In this document: in pieces, positions 11,812 through 23,560 of the stretch | Layout of the letters: each line of letters starts with the position of its first letter | Numbering within the stretch: position 1 is the stretch's first letter | Assembly: GCA_047967505.1 (NCBI GenBank) | Contig: CM106541.1 | DNA: 64,000 nt | Reading direction: 5' to 3' (one strand) | From: Dipteris shenzhenensis | Taxonomy: Eukaryota > Polypodiophyta > Polypodiopsida > Gleicheniales | Position numbers and translations under genes: made by a program | The notes under the pieces: model-generated | What the model saw: the letters and a program-made list of their open reading frames with translations, nothing else | Told to the model about the DNA's origin: nothing | Databases searched by the model: none

Positions 11812-12286
11812 CGGTTTCATTGCTATTGCGGAAACTCTGGTTGATCTGGTTTCTCAAGGTGAGAATCCTGGATGTGTTCTTGGACTCGTAGAGAGCTGCG
11901 AACATATCCCATGCTTCTTTTGATGTCTTGACTGTGTTGAGCTGTCCTAGCATGACATCTTGCACATTCTGCTTGATCAGGTGATAGGCATACTTGTCTT
12001 TCTTATCCCATTCTGCTTGAGCTCGGGCAATGGCAGGATCTGCTACTGGTGCGGAAACTGTTTGTGTAGATGTAGATCCCGATGTAGATCCCGTTGCTGG
12101 TGCTGTGACAACAGATGGAGTAGAGCTACTCGTGGCTGGATCGGCCAATGGTCTAGGTATGGAACCATCAACATACTCCCATTTGTCTTGAAGCACAAGA
12201 ATGGTCTCCATTCGGTATTTCCATGTACCGTAATTTGAGTTGTCTAACTTAGCAGATGCCTCCAGATTGAGGTTGCTAGTCGACAT
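11812..12286 (-). pseudogene. Copia gag N-terminal half
   Basis: The likely start is the ATG at 12286 (MSTSNLNLEASAKLDNSN), because it gives the usual Copia gag opening; the frame itself is open to 12361. It continues with NYGTWKYRMETILV (DUF4219-like), a Ser/Thr/Pro/Ala linker, then AQAEWDKKDKYAYHLIKQNV and SRILTLRNQINQSF from the UBN2 capsid domain. It then runs into unrelated codons at the inversion joint and stops at 11792. The product would lack the nucleocapsid zinc knuckle. Confidence 0.85.
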
Positions 12287-12361
12287 GGTGCAAACAATGT
12301 ACTCAAAAGTGTCCTGAAAAAACTCTGTATGAATCAACTGCAAATACACTGAAGATGCCAA

Positions 12362-14783
12362 GTGAAATCTCTGTACCGTCGGTGAAGATAGAACTGCAGT
12401 AAATAAGATCTGACCTGTGTTACAAGGCTTGTGGCAATGATGCCGGGAATAGCCAAGAGGCTTTACAAGGCTGAAAAATGATGTGCACTATGCCGTGAGA
12501 TAGCCAAATAGGCTTTACAATGGTGGCATGTGTGTGTGAAATCAAGTGCTATCTGCCCACTGAATCAATCTGCAATGCCTCTGAACTCTGAAGTCTACTC
12601 ACTGAACTGATGAACGTAAGATTTCAGGTAATGTAATGATGTGAAATCGGATGTGAGCGTATGGACTGACTCCGAGTAGGTACTAGTCGGGAATTTCGGG
12701 CATGGCTTAGATTGGCAACTTGGGGAATTCAAAGCGTCCCCTCTATGGCGATCTAGTCTACTCTGATCTAGATCTAAACCAACCGTCGATCGATGAAAGA
12801 GCAGCAAATAATTCCTTTTCCTTTGTTCTTTTTAAGTGCTGGGTCAGATGCGTCGATGTAGAGGCAAATGTGCATGAAGGAAGTGGTTTTGTCGGCGAGG
12901 CTCAAATGTGAGTGTAACTTGCGCCGAAATGTGTGCGTGATGTAACGAGCGCGTAGAGCACAAAAAATCGAGCGACTTTCCTTTTTGGAGCACCCTCAAA
13001 TTCTTCCTGGATCAAGAGATATGACTTGATCTAGGTGGAGGGGCAAAAGGAGTGCAAATGGTGCTCAATGATGATGTGTCACTGTGAGTCACATGCAGTG
13101 ATGATGTGGCATTGTGCTTAGCAAGAGGTGTGCCAGTGAAGCTCTGTGCTGAGGTGGCAGTGCTGAGGTGTCACTGATGACGTGGCACTGATGACGTGGC
13201 ACAAGTGACGTGGCACAGATGACGTGGTAGGTGACGTGGCACAGATGACGTGTCACAGATGACGTGGCAAGTGACGTGGCTGATGACATGGCCAGATGAC
13301 GTGGCTGATGACGTGTCACTGATGACGTGGCCAGATGACGTGGCTGATGATGTGTCACTGATGACATGGCCAGATGACGTGGCAGGTGACGTGTCACTGA
13401 TGACGTGGCCAGATGACGTGGCTGATGACGTGTCACTGATGACGTGGCTAGATGACGTGGCAGGTGATGTGGCCTGATGATGTGTCACTGGATAAGATGA
13501 TGACGTGGCAGATGCTGGAGCCTGCTGACGTGGCCAGATAAGATTGCCACGTGGCTAAATTTTAACCAAAGACCAAACCCAAGGTTAACGATTAACCTAA
13601 CATGGGTCAAGTTCTATCTGCCACGTGTTGCATGGAGAGCCACCGGAATCTTTTGGAGATTCCGTCGAAGATGCCGATTCCGTCGCGGCGTCTGTTGGAA
13701 ATCCAGGCGGCTGGCCGCTCTGTGTTTGGAGCTTTGGGCTCTCGTCAGTCGAGGTCGTCTAGAGAGAGACTGTCTTGCAGGAGTCGGTTAGTGGCACGTT
13801 GGCAAGAGAGGTCTGTGTCAGCCCATGAGCCTGTCGTTCGTGGAGCGGGAGCCATCAATGGGCGTTGAGCTTGGAGTCAGCGCTGAGGTCATTGAGGGAG
13901 CTTTGTTGGAAAGATATGGAGCAGTCGTGCGTGAGCCCGTCGTTCGTAGTTGATGGAGCGCAGGCCAGCGATGGAGCTTGGAGCTGTGGGAAGAAGTCAA
14001 CGGACGTTGCTGGGGCTTGTAGAAGGGAGCCGCTCGGGGCTACAGAGGAGCCGTGGTGCCTTGTAGAAGGTTGATGCAGGAGGGCTGTCGGTTGTGGGAG
14101 CGGAAGGCTTGATACTATGCAGAGGCTATTTGGCCGTAAGTTGGAGCGCCACTTTGATGGAGAAGGCCGTTGGAAGATTCGGCTGAGGTGCCTCTGCTGT
14201 GAGATGAAGCATGGGCGTCGATGGAGCTCGGCTAATCCTTCCCGGGTCGTAGGAGCCAGTTGTGTAGCCACCTTTTTGTTAGAGCGGTCTTTGCAGGAGG
14301 TCGTCCTTTGTCATTGGGGAGTTGCTGCTCTCTAGAGTGACTTTGTTGATGAAGGCACTTGAAGTACGTTTCTTTCGATGGAAGGCTAGGGAGCTTGGAG
14401 TGACTGGCTGACCATGCTATTGAGGCGTATCCGCAATCGTGCAGTCTGTCTGTAGAGAGTCGTAGGTGCTGCTTCAGATTTGCTGCTCATGCAGCTCGTG
14501 GCGTCGCTCCCTATAGATCTCTCTCTCTTAAACCTTTCAAATCTCTCCTCACATGGATCCTCACAAAGAAACTACTCAAGGGACTCTCTTACGCTCAATG
14601 AATCTTTCATGAAATGGATCTCTCTTACTCTCTCAATGACGGAAATCTCTCAAGAACAAATGACGGAAATCTTCTTCCGATGGACGGAATTTTCTCTCAA
14701 CGGAAGAGAATGGAACACTCAATCTCACAATCTCTCTCACACTCTCACAAGAAGGATGGCGCCTCAACGGAAGGCAGAACCAT
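12362..14783 (-). other. Copia 5' leader (long, untranslated)
   Basis: This stretch of 2.4 kb between the primer-binding site and gag has no long frame related to gag or pol. Such a long leader is unusual for a Copia. It contains the TGACGTGG array (13140-13555), GC-rich DNA (13600-14500), and a run of CTCT and CTCA repeats (14510-14760). Confidence 0.7.
13140..13555. repeat. Array of TGACGTGG(C) units in the Copia leader
   Basis: About 20 exact TGACGTG copies plus several one-base variants occur in roughly 400 bp, mostly as GATGACGTGGC(C/T). In places they form a higher-order unit of GATGACGTGGCC-AGATGACGTGGC-TGATGACGTGTCACT. The core overlaps the C/G-box (TGACGTGG) and ABRE (ACGTGGC) sites bound by plant bZIP proteins. 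Function is inference. Confidence 0.9.
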
Positions 14784-14795
14784 GCTCTGATACCA
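14784..14795 (-). other. Copia primer-binding site (initiator tRNA-Met)
   Basis: Sense strand TGGTATCAGAGC starts right after the 5' LTR. It is the standard plant Copia sequence complementary to the 3' end of initiator tRNA-Met. Confidence 0.95.
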
Positions 14796-15052
14796 TGACA
14801 AAATATGAAGAGGGGAGAGGAGAAGAGTGGAGATGAGGAGAGAGGGCACAGCTAGAGAGCACACCACAAATGACTAACTGTACACTAGAATTAGTTGAAA
14901 AAATAGAATATATACAAACCCTTTTAGGGTTAGGGTTAGGGAAGCTAACCCTTTCCTTTATAGCACTCTATAAGGTTAGTGCTATGCACATATGATCACG
15001 TGATGGTGCTATGCACACATGATCACATGATGTTGAGCATGAACTCTCAACA
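14796..15052 (-). repeat. Copia 5' LTR (right)
   Basis: Identical by eye to 7757-8013. Followed by the target duplication GGCCC (15053-15057). It contains the promoter elements listed for the 3' LTR and would drive minus-strand transcription. Confidence 0.95.
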
Positions 15053-15057
15053 GGCCC

Positions 15058-16640
15058 TTGTGAAATGTTAAGTACCAAAGAGCTTGAATTAGACTTAACC
15101 GATAGAGAACGGGGCGGATGCATTACCCTCGCCCTAGGGAGGGTATACTATGTAGACTTTGTTAAAACATCGAATATCAAAGATTGCAGAAAGATTATGA
15201 ATCTATAGCAGAAATACCCACAACTACGGAGGAATATCTGATTTCACCTTAGTTTTCGATCCTTCCACTAGGGTTGAACTATATTTGTTCCAACTAGTAT
15301 ATCAAAGTATAAGGAATATTGCAAGGACCTAATGAACAAAAGGCAAGTCGACTACCTCTCCTTGGCTACGATCAGGCTAGGAAGCTCGATGCGATAGATG
15401 GACAAGTTAATCCTCGGCCTTGGTGAAAATGCGGATGACCTGATAATGGTAAACTGTTATTGTGAATTATTAAATTTTGAATGAAATGTGTAACGTCAAT
15501 TACAAAAAACCTTTTGCTATTAGAGTAAGAAATTATTACTTGTGCTACCATTGCAACTGACATTCTGGAACAACTGCTACTCGAACTATGTAAAGATCAT
15601 GGACAAGTTTAAGGCGGTTGGCTTCTATCAGCTTGTTTTGAGAAATGTAGGAGCAAAGAAGAACAACCAACTGATTGCATCAAATATGATAGACCTAACT
15701 ATCTTGGTTCCTGCTCTAGCTCCATCGATCTCATTAAAACTTGCAAGAGTGTTTCAACAACATATCCAACAAATTAAGTATGGGAACCAGGTAACTTTTA
15801 GTGCTTATGAAATATTACAATTAATTTTAAAACATAATACACTTTATTGATAGTTAATAGTCGCTTCATGTTAATAATAGATAAATGTTGTTTTTACTAT
15901 TACGGGGCTAATCTCAACCTTGTACGAGCATGTGTGCTCTTTTTGCAAAGAGGGGAAGATTTCGAAGGAGAACATTGTAGCCCGTTGTCTAACATACAAT
16001 TGAATCACCATTCTAGAGAAGATTTCTAAACTCAAGGGACTTATCACAACTTTAGATGGCATAAGTATAGAGGTTGTATTGAAGAATACATGCATGGATA
16101 AGGTCTTAGATTTACCTCACCCATTCATAGAACTGCTCGAAGACAACACACGTTCCTGATATCATAATTATTCGACCAGAGGATCAAAGGGATGCATGGT
16201 CTAGTGGCAAGCTTCATTCCTTTATGCTTTGTACTTTAAAGATACTAACAACAGTTTGCTCTTTCATGAGCATGTCTTCCTTAGATTAAGGAAACAAATA
16301 TGTGTTTTGTATGAAACAAACCCTTAGCTTACTTGTTCATAAGTGATTATTTGCAACACATAATGTCTTTCGTTCATCCAAAGAATTTTGATTATCTATT
16401 GCTATTTGTTGTGAGTTCATTAATCGCATAACTTTGTTAATTTCAAACTTTGAAGTGAGACTAGTTCACATACTTGTAAGACGGTAATGAAGCTTCATTC
16501 TTACATTATTAATGCAAGTCTTAAATGGTAGTTGCAACTGTCATTAGCTACATATTGTAAGATCTTAAGTACTTCATCCAAACGAATCTCTTAGGCTCAC
16601 AACTCCTTCATTCCTACGAATCCTAAAAGACGAAGATGAC
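15058..16640. other. Gene-poor stretch with short unrecognised frames
   Basis: A plus-strand frame at 15542-15850 (FWNNCYSNYVKIMDKF, KLARVFQQHIQQIKYGNQ) and the stretch before it look somewhat protein-like. They match no family I know and are interrupted by stops. The remainder is AT-rich. Confidence 0.4.
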
Positions 16641-16654
16641 GCATGTTAATAAAA

Positions 16655-17560
16655 GAACTTTCATAGCACCCCCTAGCTCCTATTAATATCATATACGACA
16701 TAGTATCGTTTGCACTATGTTAGGTTAGAGAAGAGCTAGATCCTCCAAGACCACATACACATACATACTTCTTTGTCTCACCACATTGAGCCAAAGCTAC
16801 TAGGCTAACAACTTCATTTACACGAATCTTGAAATATGAAGATGGCGGATGTTCGTAACAGAACTTTCATAGCACCCTCCCCTAGCTTTTGAGGTGCACT
16901 TTATGTGCCTATATTTATAAATACATTTATCGTTGAAGTAGTTGAAGTGTGATAGCTTTACCACTGTTACCATCGTCATTAGCTACATACCCTAAGATAT
17001 TCAATACTTGGTACATCCAACCAAACTTGCTACACTTACAATTACTTCATTCTTATAGTCGACGACTACTTGTATTAACAAAAGAACTTTCATAGCCCCC
17101 TCACTAGCTCTTAGGGTGCAATTTTGGTACATATATTTGTAAGCACATTTATTGTAAAAGTAGTGGAAGCGTGAGTCCATAACTACTGGACGGGGGTTCC
17201 AGCATTGCTCAAACACTTCTCCTATTAATATCATGTATGACACATTACTGTTTGCACTATGTAAGGCTATAGGAGACTTAGATCCTAGTTCCTTTGTCTT
17301 GCTCGAACACGCATCAACATCTATTAACCAGTGTGTTATGTAGTTGTACACTATTTGCCATAAGCAGCTAATGTTTCCACAACATGTTCGACCAACACAT
17401 CGAAGACCGCGTACACATACATACTTCACCACCTCACTACATCCAACCAAACCTACTAGGCTTACAATGTCTCAAATCCTAAAATACAAAGTTCATAAAA
17501 GAACTTCCATAGCATGCTCCCCTAACTCTTGAGGTGCACTGTAGGTACCTACATTTGTAA
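16655..17560. repeat. Four diverged copies of a roughly 200-bp repeat
   Basis: The phrase AGAACTTTCATAGCACCC followed by CTAGCTCTTGAGGTGCA recurs near 16660, 16860, 17085 and 17500, with similar flanks (ATTAATATCATGTA, TAGTTGAAGTG). Spacing is uneven. I do not recognise the family. Confidence 0.7.
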
Positions 17561-17719
17561 ATACATTTGCTATAGGAGTAGTTCAAGTGAGAATTCATAA
17601 TTACTGGACGGAATTTCCGGCATCATTCACATACTTATCCTCCTATTAATATCATGTACTATACATCACTAAAATTGCAATAGACAATGGCTAAACATTA
17701 GTGGATGGGTTGAGAAAAC

Positions 17720-19430
17720 AAGGGTTCCTTTGTTGTTGGTCAAAGTTGACCAGGTTAGTGGAACTGGTAGGGTTAGTGGAGGCTCGATTGAGAGGCTAGG
17801 TTGTGGATATGGGGTTATGTTGCACTATTGTCCATGTTTTTTCTCTGCCTCCCTTCCCCTTCTGTGCCTCCCTTACTCCTCTTGGCTCTCTTACCCCTCT
17901 CTGGATCCCTTACTCCTCTTTACCTTCCTACCCCCTCTTATTCCTCTTGGCCTTCTTGAAACCGAAACCCTGTCCCAGGCTCCCTTAATCCTTCTGTACG
18001 ATTGTAAAGAATCCATGGATGTGGGTGGCAAGGAGGTTGGTTGTTGTGTGGTTCTTCTGGGCATATGCTTGCTGAGACTACATGATCGGTGTGATGAAGT
18101 CATCTTGGGTGTATTCTCTCGGTGGCATCCCCGTGATACCTAGTTTCACATCCCCGTGATACCTAGCCATGCAAGATACTATTGTTGTATGTTGGAGTTG
18201 AGGGGAAAAGCAAGAGGGCTTGCAATGTATGTTGTCATGCATTCTGTGGTTCTCTGTGCTGTGCTGTGCATCGTGTGGTAAAGTGTGGTATCTGCTTTTT
18301 TACATGGAGGGGGGGGTGGGAGTCCGTTCCAGAATTGTATGGAAGAATGCTCATGCTGGTGCTTTTTCCTTGTCTTCCATTAGAAGAATGCCCTTAGAGG
18401 AAGAAGGATGTTCATATGTCATACCTTGTTGCTTAGGGCTAGAACAAAAGGGGGCTTTCCATTATGGCCTGTGCTATGTATGGTAAGTTGGTTGCATGTC
18501 GAGACATGCAACATCTATAGAAGAGTCTCAAAGTGGTTACAAATTTCTTGCTGGTGCATTGTCCTTGTCTTTCATTAAAAGCATGCCCTTGGAGGAAACG
18601 TGATGGTCGCATACCATATCTTACTGCTCAAGGCTACAAGAAAAGGGGACTTTCTATTTTGGTTCATGCTTGGTAAGGCAAGTCAGTTGCATGTTGGCAC
18701 AGGTAGCAACTCTATAAGAGTTTCAAAGTTATGGTGCGTAGTGGCTTTGAGTGATTGTGCAAAGATAGTACAGGGCCCAAGCTATGTGGAGGACTTGTGG
18801 ATGATTTGCATTGTCTGGATGTGCTATAAAATGGTATGCGAGAGTAGGTTGTATAATGTCTGGCTTGATCTATGTTGATGTTTGGATCGTTCAATTTTGT
18901 GTGAGAACAAGCATTGTTGATATACAAATGTCAGAGATAGAAATTTTTCCCTTGGTCTTACCTTATTGTGGTTCGAGGCCATTGTAAATACGGATCATGC
19001 TTCTCGTGAGTTAAGTAATTCATTGTTATATTTGTGGAAACCCCCAACAGTTATTTGATATGTTCTGTGTTCTATTACATGTGGATTATTATGGTAAGTT
19101 CAATATAAACATTGTTGGTAGGTGTTTGGGAGATGGTCATTAGTTTTGGGTAAATGTATTAATTGTCTGTTCTCAATGGAAGCAAGCATCGTAAGGTTGC
19201 TGAAGGTACAGTTGTGGCATGCACATGATCATTTTAATCTTCTTGCTTTGCGACTACAACTGAGATGAATGTTCACTTAGCCTGAGAACGACCAAGATGG
19301 GAGATTTAAGCATCCTGCACATTCAAAAGGTCTTGGAGGAGAGCCACAACTTGTTCAGCTGGAACATAGAAGATGAACCCAAGTTTGTTCACTACTATGT
19401 TAGGCTAACTGTTATAGTATAGTTTGCCAT
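17720..19430. other. No gene recognised
   Basis: Contains a CT-rich patch (17850-17950) and a tandem duplication (separate entry). Open frames here are short and have no recognisable motif. Confidence 0.5.
18345..18740. repeat. Diverged tandem duplication, period about 198 bp
   Basis: TGCTGGTGCTTTTTCCTTGT at 18353 recurs as TGCTGGTGCATTGTCCTTGT at 18551, with the following 150 bp similar (GCATGCCCTTGGAGG, GTTGCATGT). Confidence 0.75.
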
Positions 19431-19439
19431 TACAAACCA

Positions 19440-20050
19440 AAAACTTAACCTCCCTCAAGGGAAATGCTAGACACACTCATTCGTCTTTATGAACAATTAC
19501 AACTAATCGTGTTTAATGAGATTTCATCAGTGGGAAGACGAACTTTAGATTTTGCAAACCTTGTTATGAGAACCTTTTAAAAAAAATCATGCAGACTACT
19601 TTGGAAATGTTGATGTCATTTGCTGTGGAGATTTATATCAGGCCAAACCACTGAAAGAAAGTTGTCAAACTAGAGAAAAACTCATTGCATACAGTAGCAA
19701 ACACATATTGGCTCACAAAACCATGATGTTATGAGCTCCAAAAAATAATGCAACAAAACAACAACCAATTCATACAAGCCCTAAACTCTTTCAGAGAGTG
19801 TATGCATAGTGCCAAACAAATACAATACATCAAACAACATTGCTTTTGTGACCCACTCCAATGCCGTACTTTCCCCCATCTTTACTATACCAACCTTGAA
19901 ACAAACAAACATAACGCCAAAGTTTTCCACACGTTGTCAGGTAAGGAATACAATATCAAAGCTATGGACACACTCACTAGCAATAGTCATATTTCATCTA
20001 AATTATTAGAAAATCCTAAAGCAACTGACAGACTACCAATAATGATATAA
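19440..20050 (+). pseudogene. PIF1-like helicase fragment
   Basis: The piece reads LIVFNEISSVGRRTLDFANL (a Walker B-like DE motif with D changed to N). After a one-base shift at the A-run near 19575 it reads NHADYFGNVDVICCGDLYQA. Then 19748-20050 gives FIQALNSFRE, CDPLQCRTFPHLYYTNLE and GKEYNIKAMDT. This is the middle of a PIF1-family DNA helicase of the kind often found in Helitrons and other mobile DNA. The P-loop and C-terminal motifs are absent and the copy is broken by a frameshift and a TGA, so it is a dead fragment. Which element it came from cannot be told. Confidence 0.75.
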
Positions 20051-20577
20051 ATTAAAAGAGAAATGTAAGTTAACTATGTGCAAGAAAAATTAACAAACAA
20101 GTTGGATTAGTAGACGGTGCAAATGGTGTTTTCATAGGCATGTCCACACATGAGAATAATGACATTATATGGATTCATTTTTAGAACCCACGAATAGGAA
20201 ATGAAACCAAACAAAACAACTTTCATGCATACACAATAACCATTAATCGCAAATGTATACCAATATTCCGAGTTGTAAGGGAGGTACAAATTGGCCCTTC
20301 TAAAGCAAACATCCTCACTCAATAATAATTTCCAATTCAAGAAGTAGTTGCAGAATGATCCATAGAGCATAGGATCTAACAATGGAGAAATTGGATTTCT
20401 CACCAACAAGAATTCGAACACAGGGCCTTGCATACACAACACTTTTACATGTAAAAGACACTGAAAACATTTACTTACTTCAACTACTATAACAACAACA
20501 TTTCCTTGTGGATAGAGACATTTGATGAAATGGAAAGACTGGCAACTCAATCAACATGGGACAACTTTGGCACATGA

Positions 20578-20660
20578 AAAACAATACAAAATGGGGGCCA
20601 CCCTTTTTAAAACTAAAACATGAATGGGGGCCACCCTTTTTAAAACTAAAACATGAATGC
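20578..20660. repeat. Two tandem copies of a 33-bp unit
   Basis: ATGGGGGCCACCCTTTTTAA followed by AACTAAAACATGA occurs twice back to back, with no change by eye. Confidence 0.85.
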
Positions 20661-20667
20661 TTTACAG

Positions 20668-22400
20668 TGCAAACTGTACATATACACAAACAAATCATAA
20701 CGCTAAAAAGAGTTCCCAATAGATAATCTTAGGAAAAAACACAGACTTAAACATTCACTCATATGTAAAGCTTACTATCCTCAAGTCAACATTACTTTTA
20801 AAAAATCATTAACCAAGTATGCATGAACAATAAATACCTAAACAATTTTGCACTTACCAAATTCAGTGAGCTATTTCCAATAACTTGTACAAGAGAAATG
20901 ATACATATAAATTCGAAGAAAACCAAAAGAGAAAAAACAAGTGAAGATGGAGCAAAATGGAGAAAAGTACATGAATGAAAGAAAGAAATGGACAGAGGTG
21001 CACAAACCATTAATTTTTATATAAAAAGCGTGCCCACTTTGGCAAAATCAATTCAAAATTTATGTTATGCTCTGAACCAGTTCTTAATTTGTTTAGTGTT
21101 CCTCATTGTAGTTAATTTTCATGGTAGCTACTTGGTCAAGTGCAACTCCTTTTGCCTACTACTGAACAACCAATCGTTCCTTTCGAATGTTGACCGCCAT
21201 GCCTTTATCCATACACTTGACACCAACTCGTCCATTCCCCCATACACTCAACCACATAGGTGTGTGAGCATGGTTTTTTCCTAGTGAGTAGAAGCAACGA
21301 TCTTGCTTCATGCCTCCTTAACATGTGGATCTCACATTGGCAAAGACAAAGCCTTTTTCTCAAACACAAAATTCAAAAGCATTAACTCACAAACAAAGAG
21401 CAAGCATATTTTCAACTCTCAAACGAACGAACTACAAAGCTATGAGCCTGATTTATAACTCGCTAAATGAGTATTTCCAATGGGTTAATACCCATTCCAC
21501 TTCCACCCTAAAACATAACAATGTTGCCTTTGAAAAAACAACAAAATTTGTGTTTATTGAAACTACAAATACCTCAACTCATGTACAGGCAAATCAAAAA
21601 ATATATGCAATTCCTAACATATACTAGCCACCGTCCATCCACATAGAACAAAACCCACATGGGAACTGTACATATATACAAACAAATCATAACGCTAAAA
21701 AATAATTCCCAATAGATAATCCCGAAAAAACACATGAACTTAAACATTCACTTTTATGCAAATCATACAATCCTCACATCAACACTACTTTAAAAAGTCA
21801 TTAACCAAATACTCATGACCAATAAAGACCTAAAAAATTCTGCACTTTTATTAAATTCAATGAGCTATTTATAATAACTTGTACAAGAGAAACGATACAT
21901 ACAAATTTGAAGGAAAGGGAAAGAGAAAAAACATGTGAAAGTGAATAAAAATGGAGAAAACTACATGAATGAAAGAGGAAAAAGAACCAAGGTGCATGAC
22001 CATTGATTTTTTAAAAAAGTGCCCACTTTGACAAAATTAGCACTGAATTTATGTCATACAAAAATAGAGAAGCCTCCATTTCGAGAGACAAATGCCTATC
22101 AATATATAGAGCAAGTACATTTTCAACTTCCACAAACAAAAAGAGACCTTTAACCCTCACCCCATTAAATTGAACAAACTAACAAACTCCAAAGCTATGA
22201 GCCTGATTAGTGACTCACTAACCAAGTCTTTCCAATGGGTTCGTAACCATTCTACTTCTACCCTAAAACATAATAACATTGCCGTTGTAAAAACAATGAA
22301 AATTATATATTATGGAATTGATAATACCTAAACTCATGTACAAGCAACTCAAAAAACATATGCAATTCCTAACATATATTAGCCATCATCCACCTAGACA
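20668..22400. repeat. Diverged tandem duplication, period about 995 bp
   Basis: AACTGTACATATACACAAAC at 20669 recurs as AACTGTACATATATACAAAC near 21665. The following several hundred bases run in parallel (AACTTGTACAAGAGAAA, CATTAACCAA, TATGAGCCTGATT) with scattered changes and small indels. There is no coding content. Confidence 0.8.
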
Positions 22401-23150
22401 AAACAAGGGTACATGTATGCACGAAAGCATTGGCTTTGGCTTGTGGGTTTTATGGGTCTCTAAACATTGTTAGTTGTCTAGCAAGAAACAATAAAAAAGA
22501 AACACCTAGACCTCGCAAGATTTATTAGGCTTTGCAATTCCAAGGTTCTATAGTTATTTGAATGCGCTTATAGTGTAAAAAGCAAATCGACTAGAGGATG
22601 GAAAAGTCAGTTTTTTGTTTAATGGCTAGTAAAATTGGGGCTTTAAAAAAAATTTAACAAATAAAATACGAAAGGCAAGTGGATGCTACTTTGCTCTGAA
22701 TATTGGCAACTGTGCTGGGAGTTGGTATGCAATGTAGACATGGTCATGATCAATCCAATATGCATGTGTTATTCCAAAGAAGCTGCTGTTAAACAAACTT
22801 TGGAGGTAGCATGCTTTGGTACGGTATATTGCCAGTATAAACATTGCTTGCCTTGGATTCAGTTGGAAGTATGCCATGACCATTTCGAGGCTGGTGATTG
22901 TACATGCTCGGCGTGAAAACAAACAAAGACTCTTTAAATTTTTTAAAAGCTTTCAACAGGTCACCTTTACAATTTTAAATGGATCACTTTGCTGCCCTTC
23001 TAAAAGCCCTATATGGTTTAGAAAAAATAAAAGGAAATAACTAAAACAATGAAGGTTTTATGAATGGTACCTTCTAGGCCAATAGTTCCATGCAAAATTT
23101 TGATAGCCACTTTCTGCTTTTTTTAAACTTTTTTTTTAATAAATCTAGTA
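22400..23150. other. No gene recognised
   Basis: Non-repetitive sequence. The plus frame 22683-22916 is Cys-rich but matches no known pattern. Confidence 0.4.
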
Positions 23151-23560
23151 AATGAAAATCTTTTCACCAGCAAGCATAAAGCCCGTTCAGCAGGAAAACA
23201 ACAACTTTCAGCCAAAAAAAAAACAAATTTTTTTCCTTTGGCGAAAAAGGAATAGCCACTTGAAAAACAACTTTGTTTTTAAAAGGCGAATCGGCTTTTC
23301 TAGCAAATGGCTTTTTTTTCTAGGTGAACCGGCTTTTCTGGAAAATGTCTTTTTTTTCAGGTGAACTGGCTTTTCTGGCAAACAATAATCTTTTCACTGG
23401 CAGGCATAAAGTCCATATGGCAAGCATAAAGTCTCTTTGGCAGACATAAAGCCTGTTTGGCTGGCATAAAGCCCTTTCAATAGGCAAACATCAATTTTGA
23501 GGCGAATTGGCTTTTCTAGTAAATGGTTTTTGGGATAGCATTTTTTTTTAAGGCAATGGC
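23150..23560. repeat. Short interspersed tandem repeats
   Basis: Units of GGCTTTTCTGGCAAATGG followed by TTTTTTTTCAGGTGAAC occur about four times, and units of GGCATAAAGCCCGTTTGGC about five times, all imperfect. No function is visible. Confidence 0.7.

Larger units (their letters stand above)
7757..15052 (-). mobile_element. Complete Copia LTR retrotransposon with internal inversion
   Basis: Two 257-bp LTRs (7757-8013 and 14796-15052) begin TG, end CA on both strands, and look identical base for base. They are flanked by a perfect 5-bp target duplication GGCCC (7752-7756 and 15053-15057). The primer-binding site sits next to the right LTR and a purine tract sits next to the left LTR, so transcription runs on the minus strand. 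Gag, protease, integrase, RT and RNase H are all recognisable. Identical LTRs mean recent insertion. The gag C-terminal segment is inverted, and one in-frame stop interrupts integrase, so this copy should not be autonomous. Confidence 0.96.

Noticed and set aside
11347-11844. 165-codon plus-strand frame over the inverted gag segment
   Set aside because: It is one frame off from the real gag frame (11307-11810), which carries the zinc knuckle.
13089-13488. His/Ser/Thr repeat proteins over the TGACGTGG array
   Set aside because: All frames are open because the array has no stops. It lies in an untranslated leader.
13140-13555. CRISPR array
   Set aside because: Short imperfect units without unique spacers, in plant retroelement DNA.
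15542-15850. Host gene candidate (102 codons)
   Set aside because: No family match and stops in the neighbouring sequence. Kept only as an unrecognised frame.
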